From NCBI GenBank assembly GCA_047495785.1, contig JBLDXI010000015.1:806001-870000 (forward strand): a DNA stretch of 64,000 nt, read 5' to 3'. Below, piece by piece: positions 36,701-47,372 of this stretch (within the stretch, counting starts at the first letter, position 1; every line of letters begins with the position of its first letter). This stretch comes from Lepidodermella squamata (taxonomy: Eukaryota; Gastrotricha). The notes below the pieces were generated by a model. The model was not told the DNA's origin. It saw nothing but the letters and a program-made list of their open reading frames with translations, and ran no database searches. The translations under genes were made by a program, and so were the position numbers.

Positions 36701-39700
36701 AAATCGCCGGCTTGCATTTAGGCCTTCCATTCGCCCAGTTTATGGAAGCGCAGTCGCGACGACAAATCCTAGCAAACACGCCGCTAAATCTACGACAAAA
36801 ACCGGCAGCAGATCGACGCTTCGATCCTGCACAGTCGAGATACCGCCCCGCCAAAATCTAAGGCCCGCCTCATCACTTCGCTGCATTCATCTCTGAGGAA
36901 TAACTTACTTCAAGAAGCAGCACAGGAAAATTGCTCTAGCAAACTTTTATGATACGCTGCTGGTTCACCACCCCGTGCTCCCAGGCGTTGTCGATCGTCG
37001 CTGATCATCGCGGTAATCATGGGTGAGTAAAAATAATAACAATTTCGGAAACACTCATACGGGCGATTTGTTTTGGCAATTTTATTTGCATTTAATTTTT
37101 TTTTCAAGAACCTGTCGATTACAGCTCGAATGCGGAAGTCACACGGCTTTGGTGAGCGGCGATAGCAACTATCTGAAACCCCGACTCGGCAAGCTGTCGG
37201 CCCAGCTTAACCTCGAACAAACCCGGCCATGCCTCAGTCTCTCGAAATCGATGTTTGTCGCTCAAGTTTCGAGTCTCTCTGCAAGTGAGCCGGCGAAAAC
37301 TATCGCGATATATACTTTCAAGCGTAAGCAGTGAGACGGACTGTGGTAGAATGCTAGATGGTTATTGAATCTCGATTTTGACTAGTTTTGTCTCATTTCA
37401 ACTTCGGGTGATGAGTATGTTATATTAGAATCTCAATTTCGACTATATAAAGTCTATTGCGATCAACGCTGAATTTCATTTTTTCAAAATATAATATAAA
37501 AAATTCAAAATTAATCAAGAAAAATTGAAATTTCGAACCATTTTTAAATTAAAGCCCACTGTAGTCTAGATGGCTAGGCCAGTTACAATTTCGACCTGTG
37601 TGGGAAAACCGGAATAGGCCTAATTCTGGCCTCGACTCTCCCGCCTGGGCTCCCTCTTAGAAGCGATAGGGGAGATGAGCCAGTCAATGATGAATTTGCA
37701 TGGCGGTTCGGTAATCTGTTTGGTGAAAGGCTTCTTTCTTATGCTGCCCACCAGACCAAGCACTTTGGTATTTTCCTGCTGAGACACGGACTCATTTCCG
37801 GCTACGATGAATTCGGCCTAGAGAGCTATTATGGCCGCCTTGCTCTGGAACCAACCACCCACTGGACCAGCATTGATTGAGGAGAAGTTGCGATGTGGGA
37901 ACCACAGCTTTTCCGACCCAGATGTAGCGGCTCGCGTCTTCCAGTCGTTGGATGCTAGGCCACTCCACAGGTCTGGAGAATCGCAATATTTGTCGTCTGC
38001 TTTTAGCAAGGGTTTTTTAGTTAATAAGACGCTCCATATGAAGCGTGATGCCGGGCTAGTAGAACCTCCAGAGGACGTCTATCGAAAAATGTGTTGCCCT
38101 TATGGCCTTTGAACGCCACCTGGACCCCCATATTTTTCCTGATACAGATGCCAATGCCTCGAGTGTCCTTTATGAGGATGCGTTTTAAAGTTTTTCCCCG
38201 CAATTTTCTGAACTGAACGGTGGCGAGATGTAAGGGGCTTCAAATTGCTAATCAATAATCAACAAATCTTTCAAGAATCTTTCATATCCTCAAATGGGCC
38301 TACTGTGTATATGTTAGGCTATTATTGGAATATTGCACAACTGTAAGGTCACCCTGTCTGAAAACAATAATTGATCTTATTGAGAAAGTACAAGCGAATT
38401 TCACTCGCCGTGCTCTTGGATTCTCAACTATTAATTACTCTAGGCCGAATTATTTACAGCGCCTCAATATTCTGAATATTAAATCACTCGAAGAACGACG
38501 CCTTATCGCAGAATCCGTAAAATATCAGAGGCATCCAAGTATTACGACGTGACCCAACTGCAAAATAAGTTAGACTACTACTACAATTATTGCACATCCA
38601 TTTCAAAAAGCTTTGTCTCACTTCACCTACGGCTAATGAGTATGGTAAGTCAATTGTGTTCAACGCGAATTCGAAATTCTGTTTTTTAAGTATTGTTGTG
38701 ATTTCAGATTATTTTCAGAATTATTGAATTATTTTTTCAATTTTTATAGAATGAATTAATCGACGTAGTTAGAGCTTGAAACTAACCTAGAGCTGCTAGA
38801 ACGGAAGCTGACCATAAAACATCGCCGAAAAGACTGGCAAGAAACAGCAGGGCGACAGTTCTGGAGCCGTAACGCTCAGCCAACGGGTCCATCATCGTCA
38901 AATATTTGCGAGACCGCATCGCTTTCGCATAAATTATCCCACCTGAAATTCGAAAAATATTTAAAAAAAATGAGCGAAAATGCGAAAAATGCGAGAATTT
39001 TAGAACAAAAGTAAAAAATCATCAATGTTTTTCTCAAAACGCAACAACCCTAAATGACAAAACCTAAGGAACAAGAATTAATATAAATTTCTTCAATTTT
39101 CACAGATTATTGTTATTATGCGAAAAACGGACACAAAATCGTTTCAACGCATTTTATTTGGACCGAAAAAGCTTGAAGTCATCCCCCATAGTGAAAATTT
39201 CTTCTCCATCTGTGACTGCGACGACGGGGAGTGAAAGCAAACTCTGAAAATGCAAGCTTTTGGATTGGATCATCATCGTAAAATAGACAAATCTGCCTGT
39301 TAACTCAGTTAGTCCTAAATAATAACCATGTAATAACTCAGCATTCCAGCCGTCCCGTAAGAATTGGTGTTTACAATGGAATTTCGTATCAGGGTTGCAT
39401 TAATTTTCACTCCCCGTTAACTAGAAGATTTATGAGTAATCCCCTAGCTCGATGTCACTTGGTTCTTCAATTCCTCTTTATTTGCTTAGTCTTGCTCATT
39501 TCTCGAGCAGACAGCGGATCGTGTCCTTCTTCTCAAGCTCCTGGTGCCTACAAACATTATTTGCTCTGCTGACCGGATGTTATGGAAGAAATATCGGCAG
39601 GTAAAATATCTGTTAGTCTAAGGAGGATTGATCGGTTCCTTACTGTTGAAATGAAGCTATCAATCGGGTGAAGCCGCCGTTGTAGCTCCCTTCAAGCCGT

Positions 39701-42700
39701 GGCCCGAAAGTCACATTGCCGAAGTAGTAGAACAAGGTGATAGCGTTGCTGTTAAGGTTCAACAAATTCTAGTTCCTTGGGCAAGATTTTAGAGTGAAAC
39801 TTTATATCTCTCCCCGCTTCAAAACTGTATTGAATCGTGCCTACAGCCTGGTTGTAATTTTTGCTATTTTCTTCTAATAAACGTTATTAAAATTGTGATA
39901 CTCGCTACCAGGGTGAGAGGTAAACACGATTAATAACCGATTTGACACTTGGAGTTCCAAGGGTTTCTCTAGCCACCCTCAAACCACCCCCAAATTTCGA
40001 GGTTTTGGCTATTTTGAGCTTTTGAGGTCTTTTTTACCTCATTTCGCGACTAGCCATCCCAAATTTCAAAAGGCCAGATAAATCCTTACTCGGATCTGCT
40101 TATGGCCCGATGATTAAAATAATGGATTTCCACTAATACGACTTGGTTAAACATCAGTACGATCCAAGGATCAAAGAACCGTTTTAATTAATGCTATTGG
40201 CAGCCATAGAATTCGATGAAGAACCGGTGACAAATCAAGAATGCCGGTGTGCTTAAACAGAGGATTTTCGGTAATTGACGTTCTTCAAATCAGGTATTCA
40301 GACTTTGCTGGGCGTTAATTCCTGAAATTATGTATTACACCATTTTGGCTATAAGCTTTATTCACGATAGTAAACTGTTAATAATTTCATGAATTTGTCA
40401 TATTTTGTAGCTCCTCGCGAGAAGACCGCTGGCGCTGGGAAATTATACCAACTAAATGCGTCCTTATGGCGCCGTTTATTTTGGGCTAGCCCCTTATCAG
40501 CAAAATAATAATATCTCTCCTTTGAGCATTTTTGCTCAATTGCACAACTTGTGCTCAAAATGCTCAATTTGTGCTCAAAGAGTGCTCAATATCTGCACAA
40601 CTTGTGCTCAATGGCTGTCGGAACCTATCACGAGTGCTTATTTTGTGCCCAATTTGTGCTTAACAGCCCTAAGGCTCCCATTGAGCACTCCAAAGATGAC
40701 AAAAATGCGGCAAGAAAAAAATCAGAATGTGAATAAAACTTTTCAAAAGCAATGAATAAAGTTTGAAAAAATATTGTCAGTCATTTAGTTTTTTCACATT
40801 TTCCTTCTCCGCGCGGAGTGTTTTTTTCGAAAAGCGCAATCCGAGTCTCACGCTGCACTTGTCTTAGATTGCTGATGTATTGTAATATTTGTCGATAGGC
40901 AATGGGCGATTCAATTGTGTGCAAATTCATTGCATTCGAAGCCTGCCACTATGCTAAGATCGGGAAAACCTCCGATCTTGCCGACGTCAAATCATTAGTT
41001 CGTGATCTAGCGGGCCTCAGGGGCGAATTCGCTCTCTTTTGGACGGATGGCGATAGACCAGTGCATATCAAAGAGCAGTCATGCCTTCAAGTAGCCATCG
41101 AGATGTGTAAAACGCCGCCGTTAGTCATGGCAGCGGGTAAAGTTCCCGCCAAGGTGCTCAGTACCGAACACCTCCAGCCGTTGGATTATATGCTTAATCA
41201 GGTTCCTACTGACTCTGTTGATTACGAGGAAGAAGCGGAACCCAGAACTGTGGTAACCAAAGCCAGAAAACCTGCTGTTGCTATCACTCCTGCTGAAAAC
41301 AATACGAAAAAGCGAAAAGCGGAATTGGATTCATCGCTAGATAGTCTGGACTCCCCGCCAGAGCCGCCGCGGAAAAAAAGCGCAGCGAAAATGCTCACGT
41401 CGACTTCATCTCGCCCCGCGAATCCTTCTAGGTTGGCATTCGATACAACGAGCTTGTCAAGCTTATCGTTGGCATCCTGTACAAGTTCGAAGCCGGGCTC
41501 CAAGTGGACTAAGACCGAGGAGAGTGTCGCGATCGAAATAGCGAATTTCTTGAAGACCAACAAGGCCAAGGCAAGCGACTCCAATGTGAGGATCGCTCTC
41601 GTTAAACTTGGCCGCGTATTCGAAGATGAATTCGGCAGTAGGTCCGAATCAGCTGTTACCACGAAAGTTCTTGGCTTCATGTAAACAGTTCTTGCAATTG
41701 ATGGATTCAGCGGAGCAGTAAAGGCGTGGATGATAACTTGATATTTTTTATCGTTTAGGAAATTTATCTAAATCATGGACAAAATCAACTATGCGAATGA
41801 TGAATCGAAAAGAAGTATGGCCTTCTGTTGTATTCGAAAGCGCTTTCAACTCTTGTTCTGTGGCGACAGTTGTTTGAAAAATTGCCTCTCATCGAACAAT
41901 GCCAATTAGAAATCTGAAGTTCTCCAATATGTAATATGAATGAACCCTTAAGAAATCTATTTTTTCCATTTAGTGCTTTTAAATGGCCTCATTCGACCAC
42001 ATCGTCGACTTGCCGGAAGATTTGAAAGTTTCCGCTGAAGATGCTGAGTTTTTTCGTCGAACCCATCAACTAACGAAAGCAAGCGTTGTCAACGGTCGGC
42101 TTTACTACTCTGGTACGGAGATCGCTGTTAGGGACGCAACAAAATTGCTACCGGTTTTTCTCAGGTCGATGAAAAACCGAATGACCAGAACCAAGGTTGA
42201 AGTTGTTGACTATCCGAGACACTTGGTGAAAGTGATCCATTCAAGCGAAATCACCATTCATCTGAGCGACCTACAGGTTGGAACAAATTTCCTGAATCGG
42301 CGGGTCGAAATTTCAGGAGCCTATCACGAAGTCGAAGACGCTGTAAAAATCGTGAAACACTATTTCGCCAATTCGGAGAATGACTATGGCATCGATTCAG
42401 AAAGTACCGACAACGTCAAGGAGAAGAAACGAAAACCTGCCGCACTAAGAGAGAAGAAGTTGGTGAATCGCTCGAAATATGACTGCCCCTACTGCGACCG
42501 GAAATCTATTTCGTCGTCGTCCTTTTTACCTCATGTAACAGAGCACTGCACCACTGGAAAGCTTACCGAGCCTTCACCCACGAAACGTAAATTGGCCGGT
42601 AAATTGGCTCAGAGGAATCAAAAGCTTGCGCAATCGAAATCAAGTTCATCAGCCGAGGCGCCCATCACAATCAGTGACGATGATACTGATACTGATACTG

Positions 42701-45700
42701 ATACTGTTTTATTTTGCAATTTGTCTTTCGACATTTAGCAATTAGGAATTAACAAAACGTTAAGTTATGGCGCCTCACCACAGAAATTGTGAATTTTTCC
42801 AAGTCAGTGCATTTAAGATATTTCAAGAATGAAGAATACGAATTATTAACGACGGAAGATGGTAGCCGGTTCCAAGCTGGACGCACTCGCCTCACAAATG
42901 AAAACTGAGAGCTGGCATGACTGTAGCTTTCCATCGTAACAGAATGATGCGGTAAGCGCGGATTAGTGGAAATATTAAAGAAGTCAGAGAAATTTAAGTC
43001 CACAGCACGCCGGTACATTTTATGACATAACGCAAGATCGTGTTGGTAGCGTCTTAATTCGAGTGAACACAACCCAAGCTTTTTTAGTCGTTCTTCATAG
43101 GAGGAGCCTTCGATCGATGAGTAGTAGGTACTACGATATAGCAAACGTTTTGTGAAGCGGATTTGAATCGATTCGACCTTTTCAATATCTGTTATTAGGT
43201 AAGGCGAGTAAACAGACGGGCAAAAGTCAAGACGAGATAAAGTATACGTTTTATAGGCTTTGAGACGTAAGGATTTAGAGGCGAACGATTTACAAATAAC
43301 ACCGTTAATTCTGTGGCATTTAGTTGCCAATGCGTTACAGTGCTCAGAGAAGGTGAGATTTTTATCAATAATTATTCCGAGGTCTTTCACTGTGTCCACA
43401 ACATCAAGCTCGACATCTTTAATTTTGAATTTGAACATAAATTTGTTTTGCCCGAGTATAAGCACGACGCATTTTTTCGAATTCACAGACAGGCCGTTAG
43501 CGTCAAACCAGTTTATGATTTCATCCAAGTCTTTCTGCAGTTCGATGCAATCGCTTAAAGAACGGATCGCCCGGTATAGCTTCGTATCGTCGGCGAAGAA
43601 TTTCGCAATCGATCTCTCTACCAATACATTTACTTCTGTCGTGAAAATCAAGAACAGCAGCGGCCCTAGAACAGAGCCCTGAGGTACTCCAGAAGTGACC
43701 GCCGACCATGATGACACACTGTTATTCACTGCTACCCTGAAAAATCGGTCACTCAAGAAAGCCTTTATCCAGGCGTGCAGGTTTCCACAAATATTGATAT
43801 CTGAGAGCTTGGATAGTAACAAAGAGATCGGCACAACATCGAAGGCTTTTGACAGGTCCAGGTATATAACAATTATATCAATGAGTTGATCTAATAGTTT
43901 CAGCCAATCAGTAATACATGACAACAACTGCGTCTCACAATTTCTTCGAGATAGAAACCCAAATTGATTTTCAGAGATCAGGTTATTTCTATATAGGTAC
44001 AGTAGCACATGATTCTTCACAATGGTTTCTTGGATTTTGCAAATTATGCATGTGAGACTCACAGGCCGATAATTGCCAACATTGGAGGCATCACCGTTAC
44101 GTTTGAAGATAGGTGCGACATTTGCATATTTCCACACAACAGGAATCTCACCTTGCGCAAAAGAAATGTTGAAAATCATTGCTAGCGGTGTACACAGTGA
44201 GCGGGAGAGCTTTTTAATGAGCACAGCTGGAATGTTGTCTGCTCCTCCAATAGGCTTTTCCTTGATGATGCTGGACAATCAACTAAGTTGCTGCCTGATG
44301 GGGTAACAATGTCAGTGGCAGCTGACGCTTCAGCTTCGTTCGAAGGGTCTCAAGCAACTGTTGAGTTAATTACTGCGATATCACCCGCTATTTCGACTCC
44401 GACGTATTCGACGGAAACTGGAACTAATGTGGATCAGCCGGTCGTATCGCCGATTCGTGATTCGATCGATCGCTTTGAGTCTTTTCTCAATAAGCGGTGT
44501 AGCGGTAAAAGCGGTCTTAGAACGAAAACTAAACAAGCTAAGGTCGTCAATCTACTGAAGGTCGTTAGTCTTTGCGGCTTATCTTCAGTGTCGGAGTTAA
44601 TAGACGCCAAGTCTATCGACTTCGTCGACGAGAAAATCGGCAATCTCCCTATATTGGACTCCACTAAATACTATTACGTCCTACCGATCATCGAGTACTT
44701 GGAGTACTGTGAAATAGAAGAGCGATCCATGAGTTTGAATCAAGCCGACCAGGCCATTGCGATCAAGAAGTGGAAAAACGTGAAGAGTGCGATGACCAAA
44801 GGTATGCTCCTCGAGAGAGCTTCGAAAATCAAGTCGGAGATCGATGCCCTCTCGAGGGGGGAATTGATAACCCTTCGGGACTGCTTCAAGGTCGTTTCAA
44901 ATCTTCGTAAGCAAATAAAGTCTAAAATCAACTTCAACAAAGAGCCGACTGAAGATAGTATCTGCTTCCTCTTCGCATACATTAGCCTGTCTCTTTGCCT
45001 TAAAAGTATTATTCGCCCTTCGGCATTTTGCCGAATGACCAAGGCTGAGCTCGACGGCGCTATGCAAGGCAAGAACTCATCAAATGAGACGGTATACGTG
45101 GTTCGCGTATTAAGTGAGTCAGTGCGCAATTTAAACATTGAACTAATGATATTTTTTAGATTGCAAAGCAAAGCTGAGCAACAGCGGATTTGTTGTTTTC
45201 TCTGAAGAAGCCTTTAAATTAGCCGATGATTACGAGGCTCATTGGAGGCCTTCGACGGCGAAAAAAGAGCTATTCCTAACATTACGAGGTGAGTCGTTGG
45301 AAACGTCCGATCTCGACAAGATGACAAGCAAGATTTGGCCGAAGTCTGAGAAAAAATTCGGCTATACTGTGCTTCGAAAAACAGCGCATTCGATGTACGA
45401 GTCAATGCTTATGCACGTCGCAGCCCTGTTCTGTTCCGGTGCACAACATACGTAATTATTATTGATTAATTAGTGATTAACTGAAGTCGCTCCAATCTTT
45501 CAGGAAGGAAACCGCAAAAAGGCATTACATCTTGGCCTCTCCTGAAACTGCAGTCGTTTTTAGCGAGTGCTTGGAGAAAATTTTGACCGATAGCTTATCA
45601 TCATCTGATTCCGATAGTGTTACTGCCGATTCAAGCTTTGTTACTGCAGCCTCGGCTATCTCAGACTCAGCGGATGCGATCTCGATAGCCTCAACGGATG

Positions 45701-46748
45701 GTCAGTCTGATGCAAGCTCTGCCTCATCATCTGCCTCGAAACGCAAAGTTTCATATCACTTCTCCGCCGCTGAGAATGCAGAAGTAAAGCGTTTTATTGA
45801 TTTCGCGGCTAAGAAAAAAAAGGAAGTCGACGAGCCAGGTCTAATTGAATCTTTTCTTTCGAAGCAAATTAAGAATTACCTAGTCGCCAATTTCCCCGGC
45901 CGTGACGAAAAAGCTATCGTTCGGCGTGCTAAATACATTTTGAAAAACTAATGATTGAATGATTAATATATTCCCTGTGAGCGATGGTGATAAGTTTGAA
46001 GATTTGATTTTTGAAGAATAAAATTTGATGTCGGGTTTTTCGTTTGTTGTTAAGGCAGCGTTTGAGTATTCGCAGATTTCAAGTTCCAATCATTAAAAAC
46101 GGACTCTCAGAATACCTAGTTAGAAAATGACATTTCTGCAAAGAATGCGCAATCGAGTCTCGAAAAATGCTCAACAACTGCCTAATTTGGTGCTCAAATT
46201 ACGCTTGACTACTGCTTAACGATGCACAAGGAGCTCAACGAAGTCGCAAAATCTGTGCTTAATGTGCTCAACGTTGCTCAACGTTGTGCTCAACAGTGCT
46301 CAACGGAATGCTCAAAGATGCTTAACGAAATTGAGCACAAGGCCAGAGTGGTGCACAACGAATGCTCAAAGGAGAGATAATAAATCGAAAGGTCTAATTA
46401 CAACTCTACACATTTTCAATTTTTCGAAATTTTACAAAATTAAAGCATTTTAAAAATTAAAAATCGTTAATTCTTACCGAAAGAGAGGCCAATAGCGATT
46501 CCAGGTGGCGCCAAGGTCCAAATGAGGCCGTCACGGTAGACTGATTCCGCGGTTCCGTTGATGAAACCGCCGCAAACCGACGTCGCAGCCATCGAAGTTG
46601 CGGCGACGAAAAGCGATAGATTTCGCCCGGCCAAGACATAGGATTCGGGGCTTTGGTTCGAAATTAAACGGCCAGCAGCGATGCCGACGATGAAAATGAC
46701 AATGAATAACACGGCGACTAGGATTATGGCGAAAATGTTCAGATCCAT
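33766..46748 (-). CDS. SLC5A7: High-affinity sodium/choline cotransporter (CHT1-like)
   Basis: Three exons: 46748-46478, 38942-38787 and 34904-33766 (1566 nt, 521 aa, all joins phase 1). The SLC5 fold is clear. Exon 1 gives the first two membrane segments with YVLAGRNLSLFV and CGGFINGTAESVYRDG, matching the family GGYINGTAEAVY motif. Exon 2 gives GGIIYAKAMRSRKYLTMMDP and the GDVLWSASVLAALG helix. Exon 3 supplies VAYTDVLQMFTILVGLWL, SLGSIPWQAYFQRVLS and GVFSSMDSAILGSSSMFTFNIY. The protein takes choline into cholinergic terminals with Na+, the rate-limiting supply for acetylcholine synthesis. Family members are ~520-580 aa, so this is complete, with a short C-tail. The gene spans 13 kb only because of introns of 3.9 and 7.5 kb full of mobile DNA. 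Confidence 0.92.
35130..35540 (+). CDS. Unidentified exon-like open frame in choline transporter intron 2
   Basis: Opposite strand to the host gene. It begins at an ATG ten nt after TTGCTTTCAG and runs open to a consensus donor (CAAG/GTGAGT). The N-terminal ~60 residues are Ser/Asn/Pro/Arg-rich, followed by a more ordered part containing YPELTKLGLGEPLIEEW. I cannot name it. No downstream acceptor that I tried continues the frame cleanly, so it may be the first exon of a decayed gene or of an inserted element. Confidence 0.35.
36505..38112 (+). pseudogene. Decayed coding region, origin unknown
   Basis: Within choline transporter intron 2, plus strand. Several short stretches look protein-coding by codon use and composition but lie in different frames separated by stops. 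They are at 36505-36861, about 36790-36945, about 37640-37870 (contains RFGNLFGERLLSYAAH) and 37831-38112 (contains SDPDVAARVFQSLDARP). The last two appear to be one frame shifted into the next. This could be a dead host gene, a retroelement first ORF, or an old integrated RNA-virus gene; I cannot tell. No attempt was made to restore it. Confidence 0.35.
38290..38552 (+). pseudogene. Non-LTR retrotransposon RT C-terminal fragment
   Basis: Residues such as LEYCTTVRSPCLKTIIDLIEK, the VQANFTRRALGF stretch and RLNILNIKSLEERRL match the post-catalytic 'thumb' region of CR1/Jockey-type reverse transcriptases. The equivalent part of the nested copy at 42.7-44.3 kb reads DIEKVESIQIRFTKRLL and RLKKLGLCSLELRR. 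No catalytic domain is present: a short dead fragment. Confidence 0.65.
38943..40511 (-). other. Choline transporter intron 1, part upstream of the transposon
   Basis: About 1.6 kb of intron without a recognisable gene. It contains dispersed repeat copy B at 39965-40090. Confidence 0.5.
39965..40090. repeat. Dispersed repeat, copy B
   Basis: Second copy of the repeat at 25791-25925, in the same orientation. It shares CATTTCGCGACTA and the flanking CCACCCCCAAA block with many small differences. Confidence 0.7.
40512..40690 (+). repeat. Left terminal repeat and TGCTCAA array
   Basis: The 19-bp terminal repeat is followed by at least six TGCTCAA copies, mostly within GTGCTCAA, plus TTGAGCA in the other orientation, over about 170 bp. 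Likely recombinase-binding sites by analogy with other transposon ends. Confidence 0.75.
40902..41684 (+). CDS. Transposon ORF A, unknown function with Myb/SANT-like C-terminus
   Basis: Intact 260-residue frame inside the transposon. Residues ~1-80 form a compact domain with a LFWTDGDRPVHIKEQSCLQVA segment vaguely like a PB1-type beta-grasp (weak). The middle is Lys/Ser-rich and disordered with basic runs (KKRKAEL, PPRKKSAAK) that could be nuclear localisation signals. The last ~60 residues, beginning SKWTKTEESVAIEIANFL, look like a Myb/SANT-type helical domain. They resemble in length and pattern the C-terminus of the recombinase gene in the same element. Both gene products may therefore bind the same DNA, perhaps the terminal arrays. 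No catalytic motif is visible. The name and role are inferred only from context. Confidence 0.65.
   Translation: MGDSIVCKFIAFEACHYAKIGKTSDLADVKSLVRDLAGLRGEFALFWTDGDRPVHIKEQSCLQVAIEMCKTPPLVMAAGKVPAKVLSTEHLQPLDYMLNQVPTDSVDYEEEAEPRTVVTKARKPAVAITPAENNTKKRKAELDSSLDSLDSPPEPPRKKSAAKMLTSTSSRPANPSRLAFDTTSLSSLSLASCTSSKPGSKWTKTEESVAIEIANFLKTNKAKASDSNVRIALVKLGRVFEDEFGSRSESAVTTKVLGFM
42685..44263 (-). mobile_element. Nested 5'-truncated non-LTR retrotransposon
   Basis: A 1579-bp insertion into the recombinase gene, flanked by GATGAT on both sides (42679-42684 and 44264-44269). On the minus strand its 3' end has AATAAA and then CAGTAT tandem units, a typical CR1/Jockey-like tail. The 5' end stops inside the reverse transcriptase frame, so the endonuclease region is missing, as expected for an incomplete target-primed insertion. 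Confidence 0.8.
42749..44263 (-). pseudogene. Reverse transcriptase, N-terminally truncated
   Basis: About 505 open codons without an authentic start. Reverse transcriptase blocks are in order: NYRPVSLTCIICKIQE, QFGFLSRRNCETQ, IVIYLDLSKAFDVV with the first catalytic Asp, SGVPQGSVLGPLLFLIF, FFADDTKLY in place of YADD, and the thumb region. The catalytic centre is therefore present but the endonuclease domain, N-terminus and promoter are absent. The frame has no stops, so the insertion is recent. It most resembles the CR1/Jockey group; I cannot assign the clade without a tree. Confidence 0.85.
46168..46379 (+). repeat. Right terminal repeat and TGCTCAA array
   Basis: About eight TGCTCAA copies, one TTGAGCAC and near variants over 210 bp, ending in the complement of the left 19-bp terminus. 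Most copies point the same way as in the left array, so the arrays are largely direct and only the outer 19 bp are inverted. Confidence 0.75.
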
Positions 46749-47337
46749 TCTTCCAGCATTCAGCAAATAGGAATCAGCAGATTATTGATCACATTAAAAT
46801 CCTAAAAATAAAAATAATGTAGAAATTTGCGAAAGAAATGAAAGTTTTCGAGGTTACTTTAGAAGAGAGGTAATTCCTAAAATAATCAAAATTACACTAA
46901 AAAATCCCAGCTTTTTCGCAGTAAAAATTGAAATTTGCAAATAATCATCGAAATTTCATAATGTTTCAAAATTAATTCCAGGGAATCGGAAATTCATAAA
47001 AAATGGGAAAATTGCAAATAAATTAATAACTTGAACCAGAAAAAATAGCAAACAATAAACCTCTATTTTTTATTCCTTCAACTTCAACAATTACAGGTAG
47101 GTCTCCTCAAGCTAGCGAAAAAATAGCATAAAACCCCGAATAAAGCGCCTCAAATTTTTCCATTTTTCTCTCACATACCGGTCTATTATTGGTTCGCAAT
47201 TCAAAACAAGGACATAATATTGAAATACACATACTATACATATATTTTTATAAAATAATAATCTGGCACGCGGGCAGTTGATTCTCATCACCAATGCAGC
47301 CGTCGAACAAAAAAATTCGACAGCGAAAAATATGTTT
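46749..47337. other. Intergenic spacer, choline transporter upstream region
   Basis: About 590 bp between the choline transporter start and the CLYBL 3' end; both genes are on the minus strand. AT-rich, nothing specific recognised. Confidence 0.4.
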
Positions 47338-47343
47338 TTTATT
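47338..47343 (-). terminator. Poly(A) signal of the CLYBL gene
   Basis: AATAAA on the minus strand 30 nt downstream of the stop codon at 47373. Confidence 0.45.
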
Positions 47344-47372
47344 AAGGAGGTTATTTTAGATTTTATTCGTTC

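Larger units (their letters stand above)
41983..45951 (+). pseudogene. Tyrosine recombinase (Crypton-like) split by a retrotransposon
   Basis: Coding parts: 41983-42684, 44270-45113, 45160-45451 and 45504-45951. The first two are one exon split by an insertion; leaving out the insertion and one GATGAT copy keeps the frame. An N-terminal ~140-residue domain of unknown type and a C2H2 finger (YDCPYCDRKS...H....H) lead to a recombinase core. The core shows SLCLKSIIRPSAFCRM with the first catalytic Arg, then LRKTAHSMY (second Arg and a His), then SGAQHT followed across the last intron by KETAKRHY, with the His and the nucleophilic Tyr. The C-terminus (residues after FSAAENAEVKRFIDF) is a Myb/SANT-like domain. 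The last intron interrupts the recombinase between the His and Tyr motifs. The family acts by forming a 3'-phosphotyrosine with DNA. Inactive in this copy. Confidence 0.75.
40512..46379 (+). mobile_element. Tyrosine-recombinase transposon with terminal inverted repeats
   Basis: A 5868-bp insertion in intron 1 of the choline transporter, oriented against it. The termini are a perfect 19-bp inverted pair (TATCTCTCCTTTGAGCATT at 40512-40530 and its complement at 46361-46379), flanked by ATAA on both sides (40508-40511 and 46380-46383). It carries two plus-strand genes: one of unknown function and one tyrosine recombinase. Each end has an array of TGCTCAA motifs. A nested non-LTR element accounts for about 1.6 kb. 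Without it the element is about 4.3 kb. Recombinase-encoding Crypton elements are not usually described with such inverted termini, which makes this structure unusual. The copy is dead at the recombinase gene because of the nested insertion. Confidence 0.75.

Noticed and set aside
41222-41680. Minus-strand 152-codon frame
   Set aside because: Antisense shadow of transposon ORF A, which has better coding composition.
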